Shown: positions 9,165 through 21,677 of the stretch, piece after piece
Layout: the number at the start of each line of letters is the position of its first letter
How positions within the stretch are numbered: the stretch's first letter is position 1
Source of the DNA: Paraspadella gotoi
Lineage: Eukaryota; Chaetognatha
Direction of reading: 5' to 3'
NCBI GenBank assembly: GCA_051294375.1
Contig: CM119271.1
Span: forward strand, 10,845,142 to 10,909,141
Length of the DNA stretch: 64,000 nucleotides
Translations under genes and position numbers: made by a program
Notes under the pieces: model-generated
The model's input: the letters and a program-made list of their open reading frames with translations, nothing else
Databases searched by the model: none
Told to the model about the DNA's origin: nothing

Positions 9165-10081
9165 CCAATCAATCAATCAATCACCCCTTCCTCTTAACCC
9201 TCTCAAAGACGACGATGGCGACCGTTGCCTCTACAGCAGCGAGCGAGACTGCGGCAACCGATTCGAGTGGGAGATCTCTCCAGTCGCTGGTGAAGACGGA
9301 GTTTTCACTTTCAGAAATCCCCATAGCAACAACTATCTCAAGGTCGGGACTCTTTGGTTTGACCCGAACTCTTTTGTCCTGACCCATTTTTTTTTGATGA
9401 CCTATTTATGCTGTTGAAGCCAAGTATATACTTTGATAGTTTTAATATATGTACGTAGACTGCGAGAGAATCTTTATTCCAAAAAGCTCGATGACTTCCT
9501 CGTATTAAATTTTATGGCCAATATAAAGATTATTTATTCAAGTAATAAATAGGCTATCTTGTAAAGATATAAATATATAATGATATAAAGATATAAAGAT
9601 TATTCATTCAAGTAATAAATAGCCTATCTTGCCCCTCGACTTTGGACAGGCTATGCCGGCGAGGCAAGCTTTTAATTAAGATTAAGGCAAGCTTTTAATT
9701 AAGATTAAGGCAAGCTTTTAATTAAGATTAAGGCAAGCTTTTAATTAAGATTAAGGCAAGCTTTTAATTAAGATTCTCTCACAGTCTTGTTTACTTTCAG
9801 AGTACCTGGCTTTCGAATTAATGAAGTGGTATAATCATATTAATATTAATATTTTCGTGAATTGATTCAATCTTACGAAATTTTTATCATCCTTGTGTCA
9901 TCATTGTGTCTTTGACAATGCGATTGTCGATCTCACAACGTGATAATAGTAATGAATAATAATAATAATAATTAATTAATAAACAAAAATAATCTTTCTC
10001 AACTCCTCTTTCAGTTGTCATGGAACGAAGACGAAGACGCGGACCGGACCGTCCACGGCAACGGTTCCGACAAAGGGATCG
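8361..10081 (+). CDS. Beta-trefoil-like repeat protein, five exons (3' end in gap)
   Basis: Exons 8361-8420, 8527-8600, 8840-8931, 9209-9342 and 10015-10081+ join in phases 0, 2, 1 and 0 without a break. The ATG at 8361 follows an in-frame TGA (8334-8336). The product is built from three units of about 40-48 residues. Unit 1 has PNGNYTITN and DDDGDRQTY; unit 2 has WRIHPGPNGRFQVSNN and DDDGDRCLY; unit 3 has FEWEISP, GVFTFRNPHSNNYLK and NEDEDADRTVHG. A strand pattern 'W-x-I-x-P..G-x-F-x-I-x-N..Y-L-K..D-x-D-x-D-R' repeated three times is typical of beta-trefoil domains, for example lectin-like and insect 30K-type proteins. No signal peptide is visible at the N-terminus. The sequence stops in the gap at 10,082. 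The fold is inferred from the repeats; the function is unknown. Donors of exons 3 and 4 (GTTTAA, GTCGGG) are weak. Confidence 0.7.
8474..8483. other. Assembly gap (10 N)
   Basis: Short gap in intron 1 of the beta-trefoil-like gene; it does not touch an exon. Confidence 1.
8778..8836. repeat. (CT)n microsatellite serving as polypyrimidine tract
   Basis: CT run that ends at the TTAG acceptor (8836-8839) of exon 3 of the beta-trefoil-like gene, so the microsatellite also acts as that intron's polypyrimidine tract. Confidence 0.9.
9124..9183. repeat. (CAAT)n microsatellite
   Basis: About 14 CAAT/AATC units with one TCC interruption, in intron 3 of the beta-trefoil-like gene, 25 bases before exon 4. 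Confidence 0.95.
9600..9811 (-). repeat. 'GGTTGTACCAAT' family copy with internal 23-bp tandem expansion
   Basis: Inverted copy of the ~180-bp family: GCCTATCTTGCCCC at one end and AGAGTACCTGGCTTTC at the other. Its middle holds five exact copies of a 23-bp unit starting GGCAAGCTTTTAATTAAG at 9663, 9686, 9709, 9732 and 9755. In other family members the corresponding stretch (GCAAGCTTTCAATCAAGAC) is single. The element lies in intron 4 of the beta-trefoil-like gene. Confidence 0.8.
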
Positions 10082-10414
10082 NNNNNNNNNNNNNNNNNNN
10101 NNNNNNNNNNNNNNNNNNNNNNNNNNNNNNNNNNNNNNNNNNNNNNNNNNNNNNNNNNNNNNNNNNNNNNNNNNNNNNNNNNNNNNNNNNNNNNNNNNNN
10201 NNNNNNNNNNNNNNNNNNNNNNNNNNNNNNNNNNNNNNNNNNNNNNNNNNNNNNNNNNNNNNNNNNNNNNNNNNNNNNNNNNNNNNNNNNNNNNNNNNNN
10301 NNNNNNNNNNNNNNNNNNNNNNNNNNNNNNNNNNNNNNNNNNNNNNNNNNNNNNNNNNNNNNNNNNNNNNNNNNNNNNNNNNNNNNNNNNNNNNNNNNNN
10401 NNNNNNNNNNNNNN
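10082..10414. other. Assembly gap (333 N)
   Basis: Undetermined bases that cut the fifth exon of the beta-trefoil-like gene. Confidence 1.
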
Positions 10415-12300
10415 AAGTGCTAATATTTTGATATTGTCTTCTCTGAAAAGCCAAAGCAACGTGAATAAAAAGTATTCGTAAATGTAACTTTTTGACTATG
10501 TTAAATGTAAATTTCTTTTAAAAACTTTCAATTCTATTTTATTTCTATTGTTTATTTTGAGGAAAAATAATAAAACCTCTAGTGTTTGACCAGAGACAAA
10601 TTAAGAAGAAAAAAAAATTATGTTTCGTCTTCTTAGGTTATTATGACTTATGACTTAACTCTTAAATTTTTGGAAATTTTTCTTGCGGTCAACACCGATC
10701 ATTCTCTTTAAAAACACGATCGAAATTTGCATTTTTTTTTCGATTAACAAAATGACAACTGGGTCGCCATTGATTAATATATCAAACCGTGTCCTTTTTC
10801 TTTGCTTTCTTTCTTCATTCATTCATTCATTCATTCATTCATTCATTCATTCATTCATTCATTCATTCATTCATTCATTCATTCATTCATTCATTCATTC
10901 ATTCATTCAATCCATCTTTTTCTTTCATTTTTTTAGAATTAAAACCAAAAACAGTATTGACAAAATTAGAAACAGTATCAGTGTAAAAGACTTTTCTTTT
11001 TTTTTCTTTCGTTTATAAATTCACTCATTCATTAATATTCTTTTTGANNNNNNNNNNNNNNNNNNNNNNNNNNNNNNNNNNNNNNNNNNNNNNNNNNNNN
11101 NNNNNNNNNNNNNNNNNNNNNNNNNNNNNNNNNNNNNNNNNNNNNNNNNNNNNNNNNNNNNNNNNNNNNNNNNNNNNNNNNNNNNNNNNNNNNNNNNNNN
11201 NNNNNNNNNNNNNNNNNNNNNNNNNNNNNNNNNNNNNNNNNNNNNNNNNNNNNNNNNNNNNNNNNNNNNNNNNNNNNNNNNNNNNNNNNNNNNNNNNNNN
11301 NNNNNNNNNNNNNNNNNNNNNNNNNNNNNNNNNNNNNNNNNNNNNNNNNNNNNNNNNNNNNNNNNNNNNNNNNNNNNNNNNCTCTTATCTTATCTTGTGT
11401 CGCCCACAAAGTCATTCTCAAAAATCTAGTTTTGACTTTTGGACTTTCCGCGCGTTGGAATTCTTTCGATATGAAAATTATAAACATTTCTATTTGTTAT
11501 CAAATATAAAAAGTTATTTAATTATTTAATCGTGATTAAATCATTTTATTACAAAACACCCTGATGAAAAGCTTCTCATATCCCTAGAGTCAAAACTAGA
11601 AGTTTCTCCCTCATATAGTTGATAAAATGGTACAACAAATATAAAATATTCAATTCATTAAATAAGCCCTCAATAAAGCTTATGCTTTGTAGATAATGAT
11701 AGAATAATATACACATTCAAATTGTAAGCAAATTCACTAAACTACTTGAATATTTTTATTTCAATTAATTTCAAAAACTTAATTAGCATTTAAAAAAAAA
11801 TCCTGCCTTTATCGAATTTTACTGACCTATCACATTAAGTGTCTCATGGGTATACTTTAAAGATTTATAGGTTTCAGAGATGGCACTTTTTTTGTTTCTT
11901 TTCAATCCTCTCTGCCTACCGTAAGTAAGAAATACCTCTTTAGACACCAACAGTTCTTACACTCTCATTTTAAGATCCAGAATCAATTTGGAATTCGAAC
12001 CCAAGTAGCGAAGTTTATTTTAAATTTTCAACGAACACAAAATCGATGAATGATTTTCAAAAGCAGAAATTTTCTCTAAAAAAAAAAACTTTTTAAAAGT
12101 TGATAAAGTCGCGGTAGAATTCGTCTATCTTAACTTAAAAAAAAAAAAACTATTCAACTAGAACATATAATTTCTTCTCAAAAAAAAAAGCCCAGAAAAT
12201 ATTATTAATATTTTTTAAATAAACGTTTCTAAATATCCAAACAGACCAAAAACGCTTTACCAAAACACAAAACGTTCATTTTAAAAACCAAAAAAAAAGT
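10415..12300. other. Intergenic, AT-rich, with (ATTC)n and a gap
   Basis: Begins with possible 3' UTR of the beta-trefoil-like gene (an AATAAA at about 10,464). Holds an (ATTC)n microsatellite at about 10,812-10,910, a gap of 334 N at 11,048-11,381, and a weak remnant of the 'GGTTGTACCAAT' repeat near 11,620-11,690. No other exon is supported. Confidence 0.45.
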
Positions 12301-12306
12301 CCAAAC

Positions 12307-12441
12307 ATGTCGACGTCAACAACAACAACAAAGAAAAGACCTCTGGGGCCGGGGAATTCGAACTCGGGAACCGTCTGGCAGCAAGCGATTCTCTCGACGG
12401 GACAAACTCAGATCGTGTCCGACAAAGACGAGCGTCGATAC
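12307..12441 (+). CDS. Papss: Putative first exon of PAPS synthase
   Basis: The ATG at 12,307 opens 45 codons ending at a GTAAGG donor (12,442), phase 0. After a Ser/Thr-Lys-rich start the peptide reads WQQAILSTGQTQIVSDKDER. This loosely matches the animal PAPS synthase N-terminus (W-x-x-Q-A-T-N-V-T-x-Q..V-S-x-x-K-R) and sits just upstream of the kinase P-loop exon. A short exon carrying the strand before the P-loop (TVWLTG in animals) should lie between them but I cannot find it. The next exon also needs a phase-1 partner, so this first exon cannot join it directly. The position favours the call; the sequence match is modest. Confidence 0.5.
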
Positions 12442-12932
12442 GTAAGGAAGAAGAGGAGGAAAGTTTCGAGGCTGCACCAATTGGTTTAGCGGGTAAGGAA
12501 GTGAGGTGAGGACGGGCGGGTGAGGTCTTGCGTTTCTTTGTCGTTGTAGTTTTTAGTTGCGAGTACTCGCGGAGAACTCTCTAAGTCACTTCTCGTCGGT
12601 CGGTATGGCGATCCGTCGACTGCCTTTACATTAAAAATGCACATCACTTGCCGATATTACTTGTTTGATTGTTATCACTATTCAAGTTTTAGATTTCAAA
12701 ATATATTCATTAAAATTAGTTATTACAAATTCTATATTTTTTTATTTTGATTTTTATTATTATATTTATTAATTTGTTATTCGATATTCTAAATCTTAAA
12801 ATTTTTTTCCCCGAACTTTTTTTTCTGGTTGACAATTCCGTAAGAAGCTCAACCGGTTCTGCATTCACCATTTCTCCCCCCTAAACTCCTCTTTATTTCT
12901 GCTACTTCCCCCCTCCAACTCAAAAAAAAAAG

Positions 12933-14849
<1,917 letters not shown>

Positions 14850-15794
14850 TAATAATTAAAAGAGAGAGAGAGAGAGAAGCTCTACAGCCCCTTACTCCGT
14901 TAAAGAATCAGCAGTACTTATGGCGCCGCAACTAGCGTGGAGCTATTCCTTACCCAAAAGACGCCGGGTTCGCGCCCTGTTCGCGCATCGTTTTTTTACA
15001 TTAGTGAACCCAACATTATATCTTAAAAATTTTTTTGTAAAAAAAAAAAGAGAGAGAGAGAGGAGAGAGAGAGAGAGGAGAGAGAACGAAGCTGGACAGA
15101 CGCTGCAGAGCCGGAACTCGTTTTTCAGAAGAAGCAGTGACGGAGAAAAAAGAGAGAGAGAAGCGACATATAATTAAAAGTTTTTGTTTGTAAATAAACA
15201 TAAACAAATACAATATTGATATGAAACATGAGAATTTTAAAGATCTTGATGATTAGAAGCCATATATGAAAATTCAACTCCCTAAATGATATCACACTTT
15301 CAGAAAGCCATGATTGCATAAAAGCCGAGACCCAGAAAGCTAACAAAAAAAAATCTAGACAGGACGGGCTTTTGCCGCCTGGCTCGATAATAAGGATATT
15401 TGTTTGTTTTGATAAAATGTAAACAAAACATTTAATAAACTGTGCCTGACTAATTTTAAGGACATGCGATGATGACAAGCTGATATAAATTATAATTAAT
15501 CTATTAATTTAATTAATTAATCTATTAAATTAATTAATTATCTATTAATTAATTACTTAATCAATTAATTAATTAATTATCGTAGGCAGATCCGACATTG
15601 TTTTGCTCAAACTTGTTTATGCATTTCAAACTATTAGTTATCAACTTTATTTATTATTTTATTATTATTTTTTCACTTATCAATTCATTACTTATCACCG
15701 GACAAATATATCATTATCACTAATAATTCCCGAAGCCTATCATCAATGCATTATCATTATCATCAATCATTAATCATTAATCCCATCCTCCAAG

Positions 15795-17471
15795 ACAAAC
15801 CCTACGCGATTCTCCGCGACGTCGAGTTCTTCGCCCACAACCGCGAAGACGAGTTGGCTCGTAAATTCGGGACCTACGCATCCTCGCCTCCGCACGGGGA
15901 GATTGATCTCGGAGCGGGGAAATGGCTCGTCGGCGGGGAGTTGGAGGTCTTCGAGAAGATCGTCTGGGAGGACGGGCTGAACGAGTACAAGGTTTGTTTG
16001 AGGGCGAGAGAGTGATTGATTGATCGTTTGATTGATTGATTGATTGATTGGGAAGATCGTTTTTAGGTTTCAGAGTTGAATTGACGGTCTTTTGAATTAA
16101 AAATCTTTTTGACTATTTTTTTTTCTTTCTTCTTTTTCTTTCTTTTCTTTCCTGGTCTTTCTTTCTGATTTGTGAGATTGATTTGATTTTTTCTGTTTTT
16201 TCTTTCTTTCTTTCCTTTCTTTCTTTTTCTTCTTTCTTTTTTTCTTTCTTTCTCTCCCCTCTATCTCTCTCTCGCTCTCTCTCTCTCCCTCACTCCCTTC
16301 TCCTTCTGGTCTTCTCTCTCTCTCTCTCACTATCTTTCACATTCTTGTTTTCTCTCATCTCCCACCCTTCCCCCCACCGCTCCTAACAAACCTTAACCCC
16401 CCCCAAACTCACCGCCTCTTCAAATCCGCGCCCGACTCTCCTCCATGGGCGCCGACGCAGTCTTCGCCGGTTTCAACTCCGCAACCCGATTCACAACGGG
16501 ACACGCCTCCTAATGCGGGACACGGCGGGAGAAAGCTGCTCCGCCGCGGTTTTCAAAGAATCCGTGCTGCTGCTGCAATCCGTTGGGAGGTAAGTTTTCA
16601 CAGTTCAAGTGCGGTAATATAAGTAAATTTAAAGTCAGTTAGATTATAAAGCAATGATTAATTTGTTAATGTATTAATCTCTTAAAGTCATGTCAATAAA
16701 ATTCGATAATTGAACAATTTAATTAATCAAATTACATTTCAGAGGAACAATCAATTAATCAATCAATAAATAAATCAATAGAGATTAGCAAATCAATCAT
16801 TCAATTGTTCGCGCAACGCATAAACCAATCGTTTTTAAGCGAATTAATTATCAGTGAATCAAACAATAACTCAAAAAAGCAATTTATCAGCAATCAATTC
16901 AATCAAATCAGTGACCCAATCAGTAATCGGAACGTCAAATCAAATCTAATACATTTAATCAAAAACAGGCTGGACCAAGTCGGACGAGCGTCCTCTCCGC
17001 GCATCAGACTTCGTCAACACGACGCCGTCGTTTGCCGCCGGAGTGCCTCGACGGAAGTCGACGCTCGTCGCCGTCTTTCGGCGCCCGATGCTCTACGCGG
17101 GCGACGGAGGTGCAGTGGCACTGCAAGGCCAGGCCTGGCGGCCGCGCTAACTTTTACTCATCGTCCGACGGGACCTGTCGCGGGTAGGAGAGAAGGGGGG
17201 AAGAGGGAGAGAGAGGAGAGAGAGAGGGAGAGAGATTGAATTGCAATTTGAAAATATAATTGTGAGCTTTAGGCTCGTTTCACAAACTGAGAGAAAGGAG
17301 AGAGAGAGAGAGAGAGAGAGAAGAGAGAGACGAGAGAGAGAGCTAGGAGAGAGAGAGAGAGAGAGAGAAGAAATAGAGAGAGAAGAGAGGGGGAATGTCT
17401 GCACGGGAGTTTTATTTTTTATATATTTTTTTATTTTATTCATTTTTTTAAAACTTATTTATTTATTTATT

Positions 17472-17502
<31 letters not shown>

Positions 17503-18430
17503 TTTTATTTATTTATCTTTTTATATTTCATTAACCGTTTTCTTTCTTTCTTTAAGATTCTTTTCTTTTCTTATCTTTCTTTTCTTTCTTTCTTTTCTTT
17601 CTTTCTTTCTTTTTTTTTTCTTTTATTTTTTTTCTTTGTTCTTTCCTCTTTTTTCTTTCTCTTGTTTCTTTCTTTCTTTCCATTAATCCAGGGCGTGCCT
17701 CACCCTTCGGGTCCGGCTCCGACCTTTACGATCCAACACAGGCGGGGCCAAAGTCCTGACGATGGCGCCGGGACTCGCTCACTGCTCGAAAAGTCATTCC
17801 TTTCTAAAGGTAATTAGGTCTTGGATTGGGATTATTTTTTATATGGAGTTGGTACCATCATTAGCGATTATGTTTTGTATCTTTCCTTTTCTTTTTCTTT
17901 TCTTTTTTCTTTTTCTTTTCTTTTTTCTTTTCCGTTTTCTTTTCTTTTCTTTTTCTTTTCTTTCTTTCCTTTCCTTTCCCTTTCCTTCCTTTCTTTTCCT
18001 TTCTTTTTCCTTTTCCTTTCCTCTCCTTTTCCATTCCTCCAATCTTCCACCAATCCTTAACTGATCCTATTCCTATTTTCTTCCAAATCAAATATAAAAA
18101 AACTGCACCTAATGCTCCTGCCTCCATCTTCCCCCTTTTTATCGCTCCCCCCCACTCCGCCTCCCCCCTCCTTCCTCCCTCCAAACACACCCCCCCTCAG
18201 CCACAAAAATCTTCCAAGATGGCGCGCCGCCTACGATCGCGTCGCCAAACGAATGAGTTTCTTGACTTGTCGATCGCCTCGAGACGCGGGATTTTCGACA
18301 TCAATCTCGGAACGAGGATGAGAGAATTCGCGGCGGGAAAGGGCGTGGCTCCCGCCGGAAGGGTTCATGGCAGGGCAGGACGCGTGGAGAGTCTTGGCCG
18401 ATTTTTAATCGGCCGAGGGAAAAGGAGTGA
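15795..18430 (+). pseudogene. Papss: PAPS synthase ATP-sulfurylase exons, frameshifted version
   Basis: Five exons can be recognised: 15,795-15,991, about 16,407-16,589, 16,969-17,183, 17,692-17,809 and about 18,219-18,430. Together they cover most of the ATP sulfurylase domain, which joins sulfate and ATP to give adenylyl sulfate. Visible in shifting frames are [39 protein letters not shown] (the ATP-binding HNGH region, one base short), RRPMLYAG, TEVQWHCKAR, DLYDPTQ and LNLGTRMRE-like residues followed by an APAG/PEGF-like end. GT..AG borders are kept (GTAAGT, GTAGGA, GTAATT). Frames break several times per exon, by indels rather than stop-gaining substitutions, so sequencing error is likelier than decay. 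Exons 2 to 4 occur nowhere else in the window. Confidence 0.75.
17290..17690. repeat. (GA)n, (TTTA)n and (TTTC)n tracts in a PAPS synthase intron
   Basis: GA run at about 17,297-17,375, TTTA units at 17,455-17,520 and TTTC/TTTTC units at 17,545-17,685. Another TTTTC tract is at 17,880-18,040. These pyrimidine-strand tracts lie in the introns that are missing from the polished copy. Confidence 0.85.
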
Positions 18431-18458
18431 AAGAGGATACGATGGATGAGGTATTAAT

Positions 18459-19132
18459 GGCGTAGTGAAAGTTACGGTACAAAAATTCTAAAAGTCAATT
18501 ATGAACAACAATACCATCAGTGAATCATTAATTTGGTAAAAAAAAATTTAATTTCATGTTTTTTGTAATAATTTTCGCAGTAGGGCTATATTATATATAG
18601 TAGCTATCCTTATAAAATAAAAAATTTTTCCAAAAATAGGCTTTTTTCTTAATTTTTGATTGCATAACTTTGATTCTCGTCCAAAGAAAGTTTGGATAAA
18701 AGAAAATATAAAACTCCATTTTTAAAAATTCTTTTCATTAAGTGGGTTAAAAAATTAAAAAAACTAATATTGTTAATATATAAAAAGTTAATTTTTCAGC
18801 TTAATAATAATAAGCTTTTTCTAAAATTTTTGACCCATTTTGCAGGAATTTTTTTAAAAAGAGTTATATTTTCTCTTTATCAACTTTTTATGACGAAATC
18901 CAAATCTGCAAAAAAACCTTTTAAAAAAAAAAACTGTTTGAAATTTTTACGATTTATTGGGTTTGTAATGGGTTATAAATAATGGCCTACTGCGTAAATA
19001 TTTGTAAAATTTACTTATATATTTTTTTTTATTACCATAATGTTCATGTAGTAGTTATCTATTGTTCGTTTCTCATTTTAAGGAATTTTAATTAAAGAGT
19101 GTTAAATTTAGAAAAAATTTTAAACTACGGCC
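18459..19132. mobile_element. Second copy of the palindromic MITE
   Basis: Matches 5,734-6,326 end to end, with the same internal inverted repeats, and has ends GGCGTAGT and ACTACGGCC. TTAATG flanks both ends (18,454-18,459 and 19,133-19,138), a possible target-site duplication. It interrupts the GA-rich minisatellite behind the last PAPS synthase exon. The polished copy of that minisatellite (31.51-31.75 kb) has no insertion. Confidence 0.75.
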
Positions 19133-19139
19133 TTAATGA

Positions 19140-19435
19140 GGATGATAAGAGGATAGAGATGGATGAGGGGATGGTAGAGGATAAGATAGAAGAGCATGGT
19201 AAGAAGGGATAGATAGAATAAGAGGATGGTAGAGGGGATAGATGGAGAGGAAATGTTAGAGGATAGATGGAGAGGGAAGTGGAGGGATAGATGGAGAGGA
19301 TAGGTGGAGGATAGATGGAGAGGATGGGGTAAGAGGATTAGAATGAAGAAAAGGATGGTAGAGGATAGATGAAGAGGATGGTAGAGGATAGAGAAGAGAT
19401 GGTAAGAGGAGATAGATGAAAGGGTGGTAGTTACC
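19140..19435. repeat. GGTAGAGGATAGATGGAGA minisatellite, error-rich version
   Basis: About 14 copies of a roughly 20-bp unit like GATGGTAGAGGATAGATGGA. It is the noisy counterpart of 31,510-31,745. Confidence 0.85.
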
Positions 19436-19753
19436 TTCGGCGTACTTTCGTTAATTCTTGGTTTATTGTTATTCGTTATGAGTTAATTTCGCGAATTTAA
19501 AATCGTTTTTTTTTGATTATTGTTCTGCACGCTCAAATTGACATTATATATATTTTTGTTTAATTGAAAACCCGTTTGAAAATATGATTATTTATATAAA
19601 TTTCGAAGGGTGATCGATTAGTATTAAGTATATATGAAGCGAACAGGAATGTCGAGTAAATTTAAAAAAAAGAAGAAAACGCGGTCGAAATCAATGAAAA
19701 AGGCCAAAATCGTAAAGCTCATTTTCAAGTTTTTCCGTTAAAAAACTCTGCAA

Positions 19754-19806
19754 CGCGATGGCGAAATAGCTCAATTGCTACGGGGCGTCTAACCCCCCAC
19801 GACGCG
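19754..19806 (+). other. tRNA-like 5' fragment, error-rich version
   Basis: Noisy copy of the segment at 32,005-32,052, with an extra G and two extra C in the loop. It has the A-box-like TAGCTCAATTGCTA but no T arm, so it is not a functional tRNA gene. Confidence 0.4.
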
Positions 19807-20086
19807 AAAAAACGGCACGAAACGAACAATACATTTTGGTTGCATTTTCTTTATTGTTTTAGTCTATTTACGGAGTAGATATAGTCTGAACTGGTAAAAA
19901 CTGGCTATGGAGTTTATTTTTAATGTCTTTTAAGTGAAGGATTTTTTGTGGAAATTATATTTTTGGGGGGCAACGCGTGTCTGTCCCTGTCTGTCTGTCT
20001 TGTCTGTCTGTCTAGTCTCTCTCTCTCTCTTCCTTCTCTCTTTCTCGTTTTTCTCTCCTCCTCTCTTCTCCCCTCTCTCTCTCTCT

Positions 20087-20119
<33 letters not shown>

Positions 20120-20460
20120 CTCTCATTTTCTCTCTTTACTCTCTCCCTCTCTGCCCAAACATTGCTAGCCACGCTCACAACCCATAGGCAATAATTCCTA
20201 ATATTAAAAACCTACTTAAAACTCCTTAAATAGCAAGTTATATCTTTCCCAAGAATTGACTGCTCTGCTAAATATATTGCTAAATCCATCTCACGAACCT
20301 CCCTTTCAATGAAGCCATAAAATCTCGTCACTCCTTCAAATCTCCAACCTCTTCCAGTCCCCCAAAACCCCTCCGTCAACGGTCCCTCAACACCCTCGCT
20401 CTCTCATCCCATCAACCTTCAGAGTCTGCACGCAGCAATCAGGACGCACTCGTCGACGGT

Positions 20461-20485
20461 NNNNNNNNNNNNNNNNNNNNNNNNN
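20461..20485. other. Assembly gap of exactly 25 N
   Basis: Fixed-size gap that ends the error-rich block. Three other 25-N gaps are at 31,393, 60,988 and 63,376, all next to suspicious sequence. Confidence 1.
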
Positions 20486-20603
20486 TTTGAGTAGATCCGT
20501 ACATCCATTAGCTGAAATACTGCATAATACCGTGAATTGCTGTTCTGTTACTGTATTCTACTGTAGTGTACTCGGCTGGACTGATAAATACGTTCTCCTA
20601 CAG

Positions 20604-21515
20604 GTCCTGGCCGAAGGTTGGGCCACGCCTCTCTCCGGCTTCATGCGAGAAACTGAATACCTTCAGTCGCTTCACTTCGGATGCCTTTTTGTTGGCGGAG
20701 AATGCGTTAGCCAGTCGGTGCCGATTGTGCTGCCACTGAGCGGAGAGGAGAAGAATAGGATCGAGGNNNNNNNNNNNNNNNNNNNNNNNNNNNNNNNNNN
20801 NNNNNNNNNNNNNNNNNNNNNNNNNNNNNNNNNNNNNNNNNNNNNNNNNNNNNNNNNNNNNNNNNNNNNNNNNNNNNNNAAAGGGCGTCGGGGATTTGGT
20901 GTTGGCTTACAAAGGTTAGACCAAATATATAACTAAACTATATAGTATTTAGTATTTTAATATTGTGGATAAGGAGTCAATTAGTCAAAGAAGATAATAA
21001 GTAATGATGCTTTTGTTTGATAATATTTTCAAATTCTTATCAAAACAATTCAAAACAGTAAAAATATTCGGCTATACTAAAAATTATTTTTCACAATTAT
21101 CATTCATCTTCTATCACTTATCTGTTATCATCTATCATTTCTTATTTAGCATTCAAACTTATTAGTTATCACCTTTAATTTATTATTTTATTATTATTTT
21201 TCACTTATCATTCATTACTTATCACCGACAAATTATCAATTATCACTAATAATTCCGAACCTATCATCAATCATTAATCATTAATCATCAATCATTAATC
21301 ATTAATCCCATCCTCCAAGACAAACCCTACGCGATTCTCCGCGACGTCGAGTTCTTCGCCCACAACCGCGAAGAACGAGTGGCTCGTCAATTCGGGACCT
21401 CGCATCCTCGCCATCCGCACGGGGAGATGATCCTCCGGAGCGGGGAATGGCTCGTCGGCGGGGAGTTGGAGGTCTTCGAGAAGATCGTCTGGGAGGACGG
21501 GCTGGACGAGTACAG
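20604..21515 (+). CDS. Papss: PAPS synthase, first ATP-sulfurylase exons (polished)
   Basis: Exon 20,604-20,766 follows a CTACAG acceptor and encodes [20 protein letters not shown] and [15 protein letters not shown], then enters a gap. The exon's end (20,880-20,914) encodes [11 protein letters not shown] with a phase-1 donor GTTAGA. The next exon, 21,320-21,515, encodes [45 protein letters not shown] and DEYR, ending at GTTTGT, phase 2. These match the start of the ATP sulfurylase domain of animal PAPS synthases residue for residue in the conserved parts ([14 protein letters not shown], EERxARQ, G.WLxGG.L.V). Frames are open. The following exons should lie between 21.5 and 31.4 kb, but that interval is nothing but A/G sequence. 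Confidence 0.9.
20767..20879. other. Assembly gap (113 N) inside a PAPS synthase exon
   Basis: The coding sequence flanking it (ends in RIE, resumes with KGVGDL) fits one exon interrupted by the gap. Confidence 1.
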
Positions 21516-21636
21516 GTTTGTTGAGGGCGAGGGAGTGATTGAATGATTGGTTGAATGATTGATTGATTGATTGGGAAGATCGTTTTATGTTTCAGAGTTG
21601 ATTGACGGCCTTTTGAATAGAAATCTTTTTGACATT

Positions 21637-21673
21637 TTTTTATTTCTTTCTTTCTTTCTTTCTTTCTTTCTTT
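21637..21673. repeat. (TTTC)n microsatellite
   Basis: About nine TTTC units. In the error-rich version the intron goes on with more TTTC-type sequence and reaches the next exon about 300 bases later. Here the strand composition flips abruptly to A/G. Confidence 0.95.
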
Positions 21674-21677
21674 AGGT

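Larger units (their letters stand above)
14850..20460 (+). other. Error-rich duplicate block (second version of ~21.1-32.2 kb)
   Basis: From about 14.85 kb to the 25-N gap at 20,461 the sequence repeats in order what is found later. 15.63-16.11 kb matches 21.15-21.64 kb, and 18.30-19.94 kb matches 31.42-32.18 kb. The differences are mostly single-base insertions and deletions in homopolymers, which break reading frames. This is the signature of uncorrected long-read sequence. The middle (16.1-18.3 kb) has no polished counterpart. Two extra segments, an inverted dispersed repeat (15.4-15.6 kb) and a MITE (18.46-19.13 kb), are also only here. I read the block as a gap-fill extension, not a true second locus. 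A real diverged allele or pseudogene is the alternative. Confidence 0.75.
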
